DNA of 64,000 nt from an uncultured Pseudomonadota bacterium (GCA_913057905.1 CAJXPB010000006.1:124001-188000), one strand, 5' to 3'; positions 47,044 to 55,871 are shown, counted from the first letter of the stretch. The notes: generated from the sequence alone by a model not told the origin. Numbers and translations are program-made.

Positions 47044-47342
47044 CACGCCACTCCCTTCGTTTACCCCTCCATCTAAACGTGGATTGCGGCAATTCGGCCC
47101 GACCCCCACACCAGACGAACAGGGCGTGTACGTGTCCCCCCTTGATGGGACATGAATGGACGCCACCGCAGGGACGCGGTGCCGTCGACGATTGTTTTCG
47201 GTCCTGCATCACGACACTAGCTCGCCGGAAACAGGCGAGTCAATGGCCTTTCTGGCGATTTCTTGACACCTTTGACCCCGGTGCTAGGCTCGCCGTCGTG
47301 ATTCGCTGAGGGAACTGTTTCTCCTTGGAGGCGCCGACACCG
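47044..47342. other. 299-base divergent intergenic region
   Basis: It holds the leaders of the lipoprotein and cpoB-like genes. CTCGCC/GGCGAG at 47221-47239 can form a 6-bp hairpin with a 7-base loop. The rightward promoter lies at 47263-47290. I find no convincing leftward promoter and no gene. Confidence 0.55.
47263..47290 (+). promoter_or_regulatory. Promoter of the cpoB-like gene
   Basis: A perfect TTGACA is followed after 16 bases by TAGGCT within the GTGCTAGGCT sequence that is frequent at high-GC deltaproteobacterial promoters. The predicted start is about 45 bases before the ATG. Confidence 0.65.
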
Positions 47343-48527
47343 ATGGGACGCCATGTATTCGACCGCACACTGACTCGCTGGTTTCTAGCCGGCACGCTGG
47401 CCGTCATGGGAGGCAGCGGTTGTGCAGCTCAATCGCAGGCCATGAAGGAACAAAAGAAGCAGATCGACAAGCTCGAATCCCGTGTCAAAGAGCTCGAGCG
47501 CACGAATGGACGGCTGATGACGCGGATCGACGAGATGGAGGACGATGTATTCCTCCTGGAGGATCGGGTCGAGTCCAATCGGCTCGCCTTGAAACGCCGC
47601 GGCGAGATCGGCGGGCAGGGCGGCCAACGGGGCACTCGGATCCAGGCGCCGCGTCCGTCGCCTCAGACGAGCTACGGCGCAAACGACTATCGTGGCCAGC
47701 GTGGGCAAAATAAACAGACCGAAGGGCGGTCTAACACCCGCAGGCGCGAGACCCGTTCCCGAAATCCAAGGGGCCGGACGGTCACGACGATACCGTCGAA
47801 CTCCCGATCGGAAAAATCCTCGCCATCGGACGGCAATTCGCAGCCCAGCGCCAAGCAATCTGGCCAGTCCGACACAACATCCAACGGCGGCGACGACAAA
47901 GACGGAGAAAAGAGCATCGTCATCACCGCCGAAGACTTCAAAAAATTCGCGGATAAACAGTCGTCATCCTCCTCGCGGAGCTCGTCTGGTGGAGATACCA
48001 GCACAAAGAGATCGCCCCAGAAGCGTGTGACCGAAGAGAAGCTCAAGACCACGGACCAACTCGCCCAACAGGGCGGCTCCGCGGGAGAAGCGACCGCGAC
48101 TTCGGGGTCGACGGCTCCAAGTGGCGCGAACATGGGCAAGCTCGAGGGCAAAAAGGGCCTCGATCTCTACAAGGCTTCACTCTCGCTGTACCGCTCCGGA
48201 GACTACGCCGCGGCTCTGAACGGATTCCAATCCTTCATGGATGGAAGTCCGCGGCGCGACTACCAGGACAACGGTCTCTACTGGATCGGGGAATGCTACT
48301 TCGGCCTCGGCCGCCACGAACGCTCCATCGACTACTTTGAGCGTGTCATCAACGAGCAGCCCGACGGAAACAAGGTTCCCGATGCCATGCTGAAGATGGC
48401 GTTGGCCTACAAGGAACTCGGCAATCCGGAGAAGACCCGCTCTCTGCTTCAGAAATTGACCGATCGATACCCGACGACGAACGCCGGTCGTCTGGGCGCC
48501 AAGAAACTCTCCGACCTGAATTCGTGA
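47343..48527 (+). CDS. CpoB/YbgF-like lipoprotein: coiled coil, low-complexity linker, TPR
   Basis: A 394-residue protein; the ATG follows GGAGG by 11 bases, and a TTG upstream would place the ribosome site inside the coding region. The signal ends in GGSGC (Cys27), so it is a lipoprotein. Residues 30-85 are a coiled coil (QKKQIDKLESRVKELERT), as in the YbgF trimerisation domain. Residues 95-265 are low complexity, rich in Gln, Arg, Ser and Gly. The C-terminal 120 residues are TPR units of the YbgF type (GLDLYKASLSLYRSGDYAAA, then a Tyr-Trp-rich repeat). YbgF/CpoB coordinates Tol-Pal and peptidoglycan synthesis; tol/pal genes are not next to it here. Confidence 0.85.
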   Translation: MGRHVFDRTLTRWFLAGTLAVMGGSGCAAQSQAMKEQKKQIDKLESRVKELERTNGRLMTRIDEMEDDVFLLEDRVESNRLALKRRGEIGGQGGQRGTRIQAPRPSPQTSYGANDYRGQRGQNKQTEGRSNTRRRETRSRNPRGRTVTTIPSNSRSEKSSPSDGNSQPSAKQSGQSDTTSNGGDDKDGEKSIVITAEDFKKFADKQSSSSSRSSSGGDTSTKRSPQKRVTEEKLKTTDQLAQQGGSAGEATATSGSTAPSGANMGKLEGKKGLDLYKASLSLYRSGDYAAALNGFQSFMDGSPRRDYQDNGLYWIGECYFGLGRHERSIDYFERVINEQPDGNKVPDAMLKMALAYKELGNPEKTRSLLQKLTDRYPTTNAGRLGAKKLSDLNS

Positions 48528-48582
48528 CGGGTCGCCTCCGACGAGCGTAACTCGGAGTCCGTAGCATCCAGGAGAAGGTTCC

Positions 48583-49713
48583 ATGGTTCCGAATGCAAAA
48601 CACTTAGCCGTTGCCGCCGCAGGGCTCGCAGCGATCGTCTCCCTGTCGACGCCCGTCGAGGCCCAACAGGAAAACGCCGAACAGGGCTTCGACGAGAGCC
48701 TCTACTCCGAGCAGCCGAGCTTTGAGCGGCCCGACTATCACGTCATCGAAGAGGGCGACACGCTCTTCGATCTCTCGGGGCGGTACATGGGCGACCAGCA
48801 AGCCTGGCCGCGGCTGTGGAGCTTCAATCCCCACATCACGAACCCCCACTGGATATACCCGGGTGATGTCCTCTACCTGACCGAATCGGCCGATGAAGAA
48901 GACGCCGAAAAAGACGAATCCGAGACGAGCACGGACATCAGCGCCATTCGCACTGGCCGCGATGCCAAGCCGGGGTTGAGCCTCTCCACCGGCGGATTCA
49001 TCACCGACGACGAACCCAAGTTCGTCGGTCGCATCGTCGCATCGCCCAAGGAAGCCCGCCTTCTGGGTCAATACGACTCCGTCTGGCTCGGCTTCGGCGA
49101 CGACGCTTACTCCGGCAAAGTCCGCGATCCCATCAAGGGCCGAAACCCCAAAAAGGAGATCCGCGACCCCGGTGAGATCAAACGTCAGGATCGATTCGCC
49201 ATCGTCCGGGACAAGGGCGAGGTCAAAAATCCCGACGGCGACAAGATCGGCCGAAAGTATCTGGTCCTCGGCAGTCTCGTCGTCACCAAGACCTCGGACG
49301 AAAACCTCGAAACCGGATACATCGACCGATCCTGGCGAGAAATCTCGCGCGGCGATCTGTTGATTCCCTACGAGAAGCAGCTCTCGGTCGTCCAACACGT
49401 CAAGGCCGACCGGGACCTGGTCGCCAAAATCATCGGTAGTCTGCTGGGCCACTTCGACTTCGGCGAGTCGCACTACGTCTTCATCAACAAGGGCGCCAGC
49501 GACGGCCTCCGCACGGGCAATCGACTCTACGTCTATCAGCGTGGGCCGGGACTGGACACCCAGTGGCGCAAGAAACCGGACGACCTGCCGTGGCGCCGCG
49601 TCGGACGCGTCCGCGTCGTCGAGGCAAAAGAGGACTACGCCACAGCCGTCATCACCAATTCAAAACGCGAGATCAGCATCGGCGACCGCCTCGAGATGTA
49701 CAAAGGCAACTGA
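48583..49713 (+). CDS. LysM-domain periplasmic protein
   Basis: A 376-residue exported protein with a signal peptide ending near VEA (27) and a LysM domain about 52-100 (HVIEEGDTLFDLSGRYMGD, then WPGDVLYL-type end), which binds peptidoglycan. The rest is beta-rich and has no catalytic motif that I recognise: SPKEARLLGQYDSVWLGFGD, ISRGDLLIPYEKQ, KGASDGLRTGNRLYV. Such LysM proteins next to a YbgF/CpoB-like gene recur in deltaproteobacterial genomes. A 55-base gap and the shared cell-envelope theme suggest one operon. A terminator follows 22 bases later. Confidence 0.85.
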   Translation: MVPNAKHLAVAAAGLAAIVSLSTPVEAQQENAEQGFDESLYSEQPSFERPDYHVIEEGDTLFDLSGRYMGDQQAWPRLWSFNPHITNPHWIYPGDVLYLTESADEEDAEKDESETSTDISAIRTGRDAKPGLSLSTGGFITDDEPKFVGRIVASPKEARLLGQYDSVWLGFGDDAYSGKVRDPIKGRNPKKEIRDPGEIKRQDRFAIVRDKGEVKNPDGDKIGRKYLVLGSLVVTKTSDENLETGYIDRSWREISRGDLLIPYEKQLSVVQHVKADRDLVAKIIGSLLGHFDFGESHYVFINKGASDGLRTGNRLYVYQRGPGLDTQWRKKPDDLPWRRVGRVRVVEAKEDYATAVITNSKREISIGDRLEMYKGN

Positions 49714-49735
49714 CCCGAACAGCCCGTCGCGACAG

Positions 49736-49765
49736 GGCGCCGGGATGACCGGCGCCTTTCTCTTT
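49736..49765 (+). terminator. Intrinsic terminator after the LysM gene
   Basis: GGCGCCGG, loop GATGA and CCGGCGCC form a perfect 8-bp stem, followed by TTTCTCTTT. It closes the cpoB-like/LysM transcript. Confidence 0.88.
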
Positions 49766-49790
49766 ACCCGGTCTCACTCGCAGAGTTTAC

Positions 49791-49804
49791 ATAATATATA
49801 TTAT
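49791..49804. repeat. AT-only 14-bp palindrome
   Basis: ATAATATATATTAT is a perfect palindrome in an otherwise GC-rich region between two convergent genes, just after the terminator. Role unknown. Confidence 0.7.
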
Positions 49805-49906
49805 CGGACGTCATATCTCATAGACGTGCGAAACGACGACCGTCAGAGAGCGGATTCACGCAGCGTGTTCGGGGTGTTGTCCGGCGTAGCCCGTCTCTGA
49901 GGCGAG

Positions 49907-50674
49907 TCAGGATCCGAGGCCGATCTTGTCGAGTAGCTTTCCGAGGAAGCCTTTTTCTTCGTTGTCGCTGCGCATCCGCAGAAGCCGCAGTTGTCGGCTG
50001 GCCATCGTGTTGTCGGGATTCAGGCGTTTCGCCTCGCGAAACAGATGTTTCGCCTTCTGGGTTCGTCCGAGCCCGAGCGCGACCATCCCTCGGTGCGCGA
50101 GAAGCCAGTCCTTGTCGCCCTTTGTGTCTTTGGCGATGTCGTCGAGTTCCTCGAGAACCGCGCGGGCCGCCTGGGTGTCCTTTGGCTCGCCGGCGTCGTT
50201 CTTCGGGATCATCAGGTACTCGGTGTAGATGCGGTGAGCTCGGTAGTCCGGCTCGTCTTCCGGACTCATCTCGCAGGCGCGCTCGAATTGTTTGTGAGCG
50301 CCTTCGTAGCGTCCCGCATCGAGCAGGTTCTTGCCCTGGCGAAATGCGTGCTCGGCGTCGATGACCGTCTGGATGTCTTCGGCGCCGGCGTCGAGGCTGG
50401 CGTTGTATTCGCGCCGGTCCTGGGGGTCGCTCAGAGCCCGGTGCGCATTGTTGATCTCCGAGAAGATCGCCTGGAGCTTCTGTTTGTGCTCGTCACCGAG
50501 CTCGGAGGCGCTGTATTTGTCGGCGTGCCATTTCTTTGCGAGCGACCGAAACTGCGTCCGGATCTCGTCGGTATCCGCCTCGCGGTCGAGTCCCAGGACC
50601 TCGTAGTAGTTCGCATCCTGGATCTCCTCGTACTTCGCGTCGATCTTGTCTTTGATTTCCTCGTGCTCCGACAT
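49907..50674 (-). CDS. J-domain protein with degenerate HPD and TPR-like C-terminus
   Basis: A 255-residue cytoplasmic protein starting at ATG behind GGGAG; the frame is open 29 codons further, without a good site. Residues 20-92 are a DnaJ-type J domain (NYYEVLGLDREADTDEIRTQ, FRSLAKKWHADKYSA, INNAHRALSDPQDRREYN). The tripeptide is HAD (50-52) instead of HPD. No zinc or Gly/Phe region follows; residues 105-250 are TPR-like helices (HAFRQGKNLLDAGRYEGAHK). The HPD Pro is important for stimulating Hsp70 ATPase, so partner activity may be weakened or changed. Stand-alone, convergent with the LysM gene. Confidence 0.85.
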   Translation of the reverse strand: MSEHEEIKDKIDAKYEEIQDANYYEVLGLDREADTDEIRTQFRSLAKKWHADKYSASELGDEHKQKLQAIFSEINNAHRALSDPQDRREYNASLDAGAEDIQTVIDAEHAFRQGKNLLDAGRYEGAHKQFERACEMSPEDEPDYRAHRIYTEYLMIPKNDAGEPKDTQAARAVLEELDDIAKDTKGDKDWLLAHRGMVALGLGRTQKAKHLFREAKRLNPDNTMASRQLRLLRMRSDNEEKGFLGKLLDKIGLGS

Positions 50675-50832
50675 CGATGTCTCCCGGCGACCATTTTGCA
50701 TCGGTAGATGAGACGATTCAGTTATCGCAGCTAATCCGCAGCGTCGGTAGTGTAAAGGCACACCCGAGGCCTGTTGACATCCGTAAGTCGACGCAAAACA
50801 GCGGACCCATCGTTGATGGACTGTGCAAATAG

Positions 50833-50906
50833 TAGCTAGGGAGGGACTCGAACCCCCGACCCAGCGGATATGAACCGCTTGCTCTGACCAACTGAGCTAC
50901 CTAGCC
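50833..50906 (-). tRNA. tRNA-Met (anticodon CAT), elongator type
   Basis: A 74-nt cloverleaf. The acceptor is GGCTAGG/CCTAGCT with a G1-U72 wobble. The anticodon stem AGCGG/CCGCT holds TTCATAT, so the anticodon is CAT. The D arm TAGCTCAGTTGGTCAGAGC closely matches elongator tRNA-Met. The three G-C pairs of initiator stems are missing, so it is not tRNA-fMet; a lysidine-modified tRNA-Ile2 is less likely. No CCA is encoded. Confidence 0.9.
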
Positions 50907-50960
50907 TCACCGTTTGTTCCGAGTGGGCACGAGGAATCGGCCCTCTCGGCGCGGGCCAAG

Positions 50961-50989
50961 TATCTAAACATCAGAATTCACTTCGTCAA
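50961..50989 (-). promoter_or_regulatory. Promoter of tRNA-Met
   Basis: TTGACG, a 17-base spacer and TAGATA on the minus strand, about 55 bases upstream of the tRNA. Confidence 0.65.
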
Positions 50990-51025
50990 GCCGTGAACCT
51001 CGGTTTGGCCGACGTGTCCAAATAA

Positions 51026-51053
51026 TTGACAACTCGTCGGTGGAGACTAGACT
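51026..51053 (+). promoter_or_regulatory. Promoter of the transpeptidase gene
   Basis: TTGACA, 16 bases, TAGACT. It faces right, divergent from the tRNA-Met promoter, and would give a leader of about 110 bases. Confidence 0.6.
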
Positions 51054-51168
51054 GGGAAAGTCGACTACAGTAGACGTCGCAATCGGTTCAGCCGGTCGAC
51101 GTCGTGCCGGGCTCACGGACGAGTGCCGGCGTCAAAACCTACGGTGTATTCACAGGGATGTTCCGACC

Positions 51169-52584
51169 ATGCAATCCCCCGACAATAGAACCTCGATGTG
51201 GAAGGCGATCACCATCGGGAGCCTCGCCTGCGCCACCATTGTGACCACGGCGCTGGCCGCAGGGGCGGAGGATACGCCCCAGGATACCGTCGACGAGGCT
51301 CGCCAACAGGCTGAACGAGCGGCGGCGGCCGAGCACGCCATAGAGACGGTGGAGGTCACCCAGCCGCCCAGGACGGTCTCTTCGGACGCACCTGCACCTC
51401 GAGCGGCCGAATCGCCAATCACCAAGGCCGTTGGGGGTCTGGAAGCACCGAACTTGAAGATGGTGCCAAAGGACTGGGAGGCCGCCGGGCTCGACCTCGA
51501 CGAGGCCGAGCGACGCGGGGACCGCCTGGTACAGACGCTGCCCAACGGGTTGAACGTCGAGTTTACCGTCGACCCCGAGGTTCAGGCGCACCTGGAGTCG
51601 ATCCTCGACGAATACAACGTGCCTCACGGTGGGATTGTCCTGATCGAGCCGGAGACCGGACGCGTTCTGGCGATGGTCGATCAGACGACGCACCGTCCGC
51701 AGATGCCCGGGTTGGCTCGTCACGCATCGGCTCCCTCGGCCTCGGTCTTCAAAATCGTGACGGCGGCCGCGCTGCTCGAGGAGGCAGGTGTCTCTCCGGC
51801 TCGCGAGACCTGCTACCGCGGCGGTGCGAGTCATCTGACGAAGGCCAACATCACCGACAATCCCGGCTCGGCGGGAAACTGCCGAGACCTGGGTGATGCC
51901 CTCGGATGGTCGATCAACGCCATTATTGCCAAACTGTCGCACAGGTACCTGGATCGCTCCGACCTTCAGCGCTGGGCGAACCGATTTGGATACAATGCGG
52001 AGATTCCCTTCGAACTCCCCGTGGAGACCTCGACGGCCAGCATTCCGGCCGATCCGGTCGAGCGGGCCCGCGCGGCCGCCGGATTCTGGCACACGTACCT
52101 GAGCCCGCTCCATGGTGCGATGATCGGTGCCGCGGTCGAAAATGACGGGCTAATGATGCAACCTTCGATGATCGAGAAGGTGACCGCGCCGGACGGAGAA
52201 GTGCTCCAGGAGTTTGAGCCGACGGCCTTTCGACGGGTCATGAAAGAGAGGACCGCACGGATCCTCGGGCGACTCTTGCAGCGCACGACCGCCGAGGGGA
52301 CTGCCGATAAGTACTTTCGCCACCGGTACAACTTTCCCGGTGAGGTCACGGCCGCCGGCAAGACCGGCACCCTTGCCAATCACGATCCGTACATGAGCTT
52401 CACCTGGTTCGTCGGATTCGGGCGCCACGAGACCATCGAGGGCCACAATGCCGCGGTGGGCGGACTCATCTGCAACACACCCAGGTGGCGTATCAAAGGA
52501 GCCTGGGCAGCGAGTGAAGCGCTCAGATACTACTACGCGATTCACGAAAATCGGGCCCAGCCCGAATTGGCGACCGCCGAGTGA
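51169..52584 (+). CDS. Penicillin-binding protein transpeptidase domain protein
   Basis: A 471-residue exported or membrane-anchored protein; ATG at 51169 behind AGGGA, with the frame open 43 codons further upstream. The N-terminal helix (10-31) is a signal or anchor. An Ala/Glu-rich linker (35-100) follows. The transpeptidase fold has SVFK (192-195), SIN (248-250) and KTG (398-400), so all three active-site motifs are intact. The classic PBP2/PBP3 dimerisation and pedestal domain and a transglycosylase domain are missing. It should cross-link peptidoglycan or be a divergent D,D-transpeptidase. No rodA/ftsW gene is nearby. It converges on the ABC-F gene, with four bases between. Confidence 0.85.
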   Translation: MQSPDNRTSMWKAITIGSLACATIVTTALAAGAEDTPQDTVDEARQQAERAAAAEHAIETVEVTQPPRTVSSDAPAPRAAESPITKAVGGLEAPNLKMVPKDWEAAGLDLDEAERRGDRLVQTLPNGLNVEFTVDPEVQAHLESILDEYNVPHGGIVLIEPETGRVLAMVDQTTHRPQMPGLARHASAPSASVFKIVTAAALLEEAGVSPARETCYRGGASHLTKANITDNPGSAGNCRDLGDALGWSINAIIAKLSHRYLDRSDLQRWANRFGYNAEIPFELPVETSTASIPADPVERARAAAGFWHTYLSPLHGAMIGAAVENDGLMMQPSMIEKVTAPDGEVLQEFEPTAFRRVMKERTARILGRLLQRTTAEGTADKYFRHRYNFPGEVTAAGKTGTLANHDPYMSFTWFVGFGRHETIEGHNAAVGGLICNTPRWRIKGAWAASEALRYYYAIHENRAQPELATAE

Positions 52585-52588
52585 CGGG

Positions 52589-54637
52589 TCAATCGGTGCC
52601 GCAGAGCTTCTGGGCGCGCGCTTCATATTCCTGGCGAATCTCTTCGAGCTCCGCGCCCTTTTCTTCCCACTCGAGCATCAGCGACTCGAGTTCCGATTCG
52701 AGCTCACCGTGCTCGCGCTGTAGAGCTTCGACGTCGTCTTGCCCTTCGTAGGTTTCGGGATCGCCGAGTTTCGTCTCGAGTTCTCCGATGCGTTCCTCGA
52801 GCTCTTCGATCCTCTGCTCGATCTCTTCGAGCCGTTCGCGCAACGGACCGGTTTCCTCGCGACGCTCGCGGCGCAGGCGCGCCCGAATCTGACGGCGCTC
52901 CTTCGGCGAGACCTCCTCGCCCTGTTGTTCCTCGTCGGTCGTCTCGTCGGCGGCACCACCCGAGTCTCCCGAATCGTCGGACTCGGCCGATGACGAACTC
53001 GTTGCGCCGGTCGTCGTCTGGGCGCCCTGGACGTCTCCGCCGTGTTTGTATTTGAAGTACTCGTAGTCGCCCGGGTACTCGGTTACTTCGCCATCCTCGA
53101 TGTAGATGACTTTGTCGACGACCTCGTTGAGGAAGTACCTGTCGTGGGAAATCACGCAGACCGCTCCCTCGAAGCTCGACAGCGCCTCCTCGAGGACCTG
53201 GACCGACGGGATGTCGAGGTGATTTGTCGGCTCGTCGAGCAGCAGCAGGCCCGCCGGCTCCAGCAGCATGCGGGCGAGCGCCACGCGGGCCTTTTCGCCG
53301 CCTGACAGTACACTCACCGACTTTCGTACCGAGTCGTCACTGAAGCCGAAGGCACCCAGAATATCTCGGATGCGTGGGTACGCCTCGGTCGAGGCCGCCT
53401 CCTCCATCGCCTCGAAGATCGTCTGCTCCGGACTGAGCTGATCCAGAGAATGCTGCGCGAAATACGAGACGTCCACGCGGTTGCCGAATGAGACCGACCC
53501 GGCGTCGGGTTCGAGTTCGCCTGCCAGCATGCGCATCAGCGTCGACTTCCCGGCGCCGTTGGGCCCGACAAATGCGATCTTCTCGCCGCGAAACACCGTG
53601 AAATCGAGATCGCTGTAGACGGTCGTCTCGTCGAAGGATTTCGACAGCCCGCGCGTCTCGACGACCGTCTTGCCCACCCTGGGCGGCTGGGGGAACTCGA
53701 ATGAGACGTCGGTCTCCAGGGGTTCGGGCACCTCGATCGGATCGATCTTCTCGAGGCGTTTGATTCGACTCTGGACCATCGACGCCTTCGACGCGTTGTA
53801 GCGGAACTTGTCGATGAACTCCTGAATCTCGTCGATCTCTTTTTGCTGTTGCTTGGCCTCGGCCTTGAGTCGCTCACGCATCTCGCGGCGTTGGCGGCGA
53901 TAGTCGTCGTAGCCGCCTTCGAAGTGGCGCAGCTTTCCCTTCGCCAGTTCGGTGACCCCGTCGGCCAGGCTATTCAGGAAGTAGCGGTCGTGACTGATCG
54001 TAATGATGGTACCCGAGTACTCACGCAGAAAGGTCTCGAGCCACTGCAGGCTGCCCAGGTCGAGGTGATTGGTAGGTTCGTCCAGAAGCAGCAGATCGGG
54101 CGCCATCAAAAGCAGGCGTCCCAGGACCGCTCGCATGCGCCACCCGCCCGAGAACGTCTCGATGGGCCGCTCGAAATCGTCGGTCGAAAAGCCCAGTCCG
54201 ACGGCGATCTCACGGGCTCGGCTGCGCACCTGGTAGCCGCCCCGTTGCCGAAACGACTCCTGCAGCTCGGAGTACCGGCCGCTCAGTTCGACGTTTTCCT
54301 CGCTTTCGGCCGTCTCCATTCGCTGCTCGATGCCCTCGAGTTCATCCGCCATCTCCAGCAGATCGGCGGCGCCCTCCAAGATCACATCCAGCAGGGTCAT
54401 GCCGCGGCGCATCTCCCCCATCTCCTGGGGCATGTACCCGACGCGCACGTCCTTTGGCACGACGACGCGACCGGTATCCGGCTGCTGCTGGCCGGCCATG
54501 ATCTCGCACAGAGTCGTCTTTCCCGCGCCGTTCGGCCCGACGAGCCCGATGAAATCGCCCTTCGGGACATGCCAGTCGAGCCCGTCAAACAGCGTATCGG
54601 CGCCGAAAGACTTCGAAATGTCATCGAGTTTGATCAT
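52589..54637 (-). CDS. ABC-F family ATPase
   Basis: A 682-residue cytoplasmic protein with two ABC domains. Walker A GPNGAGKTT occurs near 35 and GPNGAGKST near 355. Signature motifs FSGGWRMRAVL and LSGGEKARVALARML, and LLLDEPTNHLD twice, are intact. The interdomain linker RYNASKASMVQSRIKRL is the segment that reaches the ribosomal P-site tRNA in this family. The C-terminus (about 560-682) is a long acidic and basic coiled coil as in Uup-type members. No membrane partner exists, which fits a ribosome-associated translation factor. Antibiotic protection is possible but not indicated. Confidence 0.93.
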   Translation of the reverse strand: MIKLDDISKSFGADTLFDGLDWHVPKGDFIGLVGPNGAGKTTLCEIMAGQQQPDTGRVVVPKDVRVGYMPQEMGEMRRGMTLLDVILEGAADLLEMADELEGIEQRMETAESEENVELSGRYSELQESFRQRGGYQVRSRAREIAVGLGFSTDDFERPIETFSGGWRMRAVLGRLLLMAPDLLLLDEPTNHLDLGSLQWLETFLREYSGTIITISHDRYFLNSLADGVTELAKGKLRHFEGGYDDYRRQRREMRERLKAEAKQQQKEIDEIQEFIDKFRYNASKASMVQSRIKRLEKIDPIEVPEPLETDVSFEFPQPPRVGKTVVETRGLSKSFDETTVYSDLDFTVFRGEKIAFVGPNGAGKSTLMRMLAGELEPDAGSVSFGNRVDVSYFAQHSLDQLSPEQTIFEAMEEAASTEAYPRIRDILGAFGFSDDSVRKSVSVLSGGEKARVALARMLLEPAGLLLLDEPTNHLDIPSVQVLEEALSSFEGAVCVISHDRYFLNEVVDKVIYIEDGEVTEYPGDYEYFKYKHGGDVQGAQTTTGATSSSSAESDDSGDSGGAADETTDEEQQGEEVSPKERRQIRARLRRERREETGPLRERLEEIEQRIEELEERIGELETKLGDPETYEGQDDVEALQREHGELESELESLMLEWEEKGAELEEIRQEYEARAQKLCGTD

Positions 54638-54654
54638 CGATACCTGCGGGAAAA

Positions 54655-54684
54655 TTGACTAGAATTCGGGCTCGCTGATACCGT
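54655..54684 (+). promoter_or_regulatory. Candidate promoter of the PEGA-like gene
   Basis: TTGACT and TACCGT with an 18-base spacer in the 111-base divergent gap after the ABC-F start. Moderate match only. Confidence 0.4.
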
Positions 54685-54748
54685 CCATCCGAATCAGCCG
54701 ACTACATCGACGCCCCCTGGGCGTTCTGTCAAGCGCGCGGAGTCGACG

Positions 54749-55870
54749 TTGCCCCCACGAACCCCCATTCAGTTCACGATCTTGGTCTGTGCCCTCTTCT
54801 GGTCTGCGGCGGCGAGCAGCCAGCCGACACCGTCCGACGAGGGCTCCCCGATTGAGACGTCGGTGCTGCGATTCGATGTCGATAACGTCGGCGACCCGAT
54901 GACCGACGCCCTCCAAGAATCCGTTGTCGAAGTCATCGACGGCCACCCCGACATGCGTGTGACCGAACAGTCCGGGGTCACGCTGTCGGAATTGACCCTG
55001 ACGGTCGGGTGCGATTCACGGGATCCCTCCTGCCTGTCGAGCCTTGCCCCGTACGTCGACTCGAGACGGCTCGTCTTCGGGTCCGTCACCCGGCGGGATG
55101 ACCTCTACAGGGTCGACGTGGGTGTCTTCGACATGCAAGAGGGCCGCATGGTCTACCGCATGCAGAATGCGACAGCTCGCGGCGACGCCGAGGCCGCCCG
55201 CAAGGCGATCCGCGCCCTGGTCGAGGGGATGCTCTACGGTGAGGTCGGCTCCGTCGAGGTCAAGGTCCGGGGCGGCGACGGCGCCCGGGTTGCGTTCGAC
55301 GGTAAACTCCGCGGTCCAGCCCCGACGATATTGCGCGAGCTGCCCCTTGGCCAACACACCATCAGCGTCACCACCGCAGAGGGAGCCACCAAGTCAAAGG
55401 TCGTGCTAGTGACGCGCCAAGGGAAAACCCGCGTCCTTTTCGACTTCAGTTCGCCGCCGACTGTCCCCGAGCCGACGCGGTCTCGTTCACTGGCTCCCGG
55501 CCTGGTCGTCGGAGCCGTCGGCATCGGCGCCGTCGCCCTCGGCGTCTTCAGCAACATCCAACTCAACCAGCTCGACGCCGAGGCAAACGCGGCACTCCAG
55601 AACGCTTCGGGCGGATCGTCGGTCGACACGAGCAAACTCGAGAGCGCCGATGGCGATCCCAGAACCCACGTGCGAATGACGCGATCGGCGTCGGTGCGAG
55701 CCGCCGTCGGGTATTCGGTCGGCGCCGTCGGGTTCGCCGTCGGCACCTACCTCATCTACCGGGCCATCGACACAGAAACACAGACGGCGCGATCCGCAGG
55801 GCGAAGCCTGCGAATCGCGCCGTCCATCGGCCGTCGAAATGTCGGAATGAGACTCGAGTTCTCGTACTGA
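54749..55870 (+). CDS. Exported PEGA-like protein with C-terminal hydrophobic segments
   Basis: A 373-residue protein starting at TTG, 10 bases after GGAG, with a signal peptide to about residue 24. Residues 30-165 hold a divergent domain (LRFDVDNVGDPMTDALQESV, with a Cys pair near 90 and 95), resembling the FlgT/TolB-like N-terminal part common in Myxococcota. About 170-230 is PEGA-like (GARVAFDGKLRGPAPTILRE with LPLGQHTISVTTAEG). Two hydrophobic stretches near 250-270 and 310-335 follow. Probably inner-membrane or envelope associated. The end is one base before a convergent gene. Confidence 0.65.
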   Translation: MPPRTPIQFTILVCALFWSAAASSQPTPSDEGSPIETSVLRFDVDNVGDPMTDALQESVVEVIDGHPDMRVTEQSGVTLSELTLTVGCDSRDPSCLSSLAPYVDSRRLVFGSVTRRDDLYRVDVGVFDMQEGRMVYRMQNATARGDAEAARKAIRALVEGMLYGEVGSVEVKVRGGDGARVAFDGKLRGPAPTILRELPLGQHTISVTTAEGATKSKVVLVTRQGKTRVLFDFSSPPTVPEPTRSRSLAPGLVVGAVGIGAVALGVFSNIQLNQLDAEANAALQNASGGSSVDTSKLESADGDPRTHVRMTRSASVRAAVGYSVGAVGFAVGTYLIYRAIDTETQTARSAGRSLRIAPSIGRRNVGMRLEFSY

Positions 55871-55871
55871 T

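Noticed and set aside
47221..47239. Hairpin CTCGCC/GGCGAG as a terminator
   Set aside because: The stem is short and no T-tract follows; it also lies between divergent genes.
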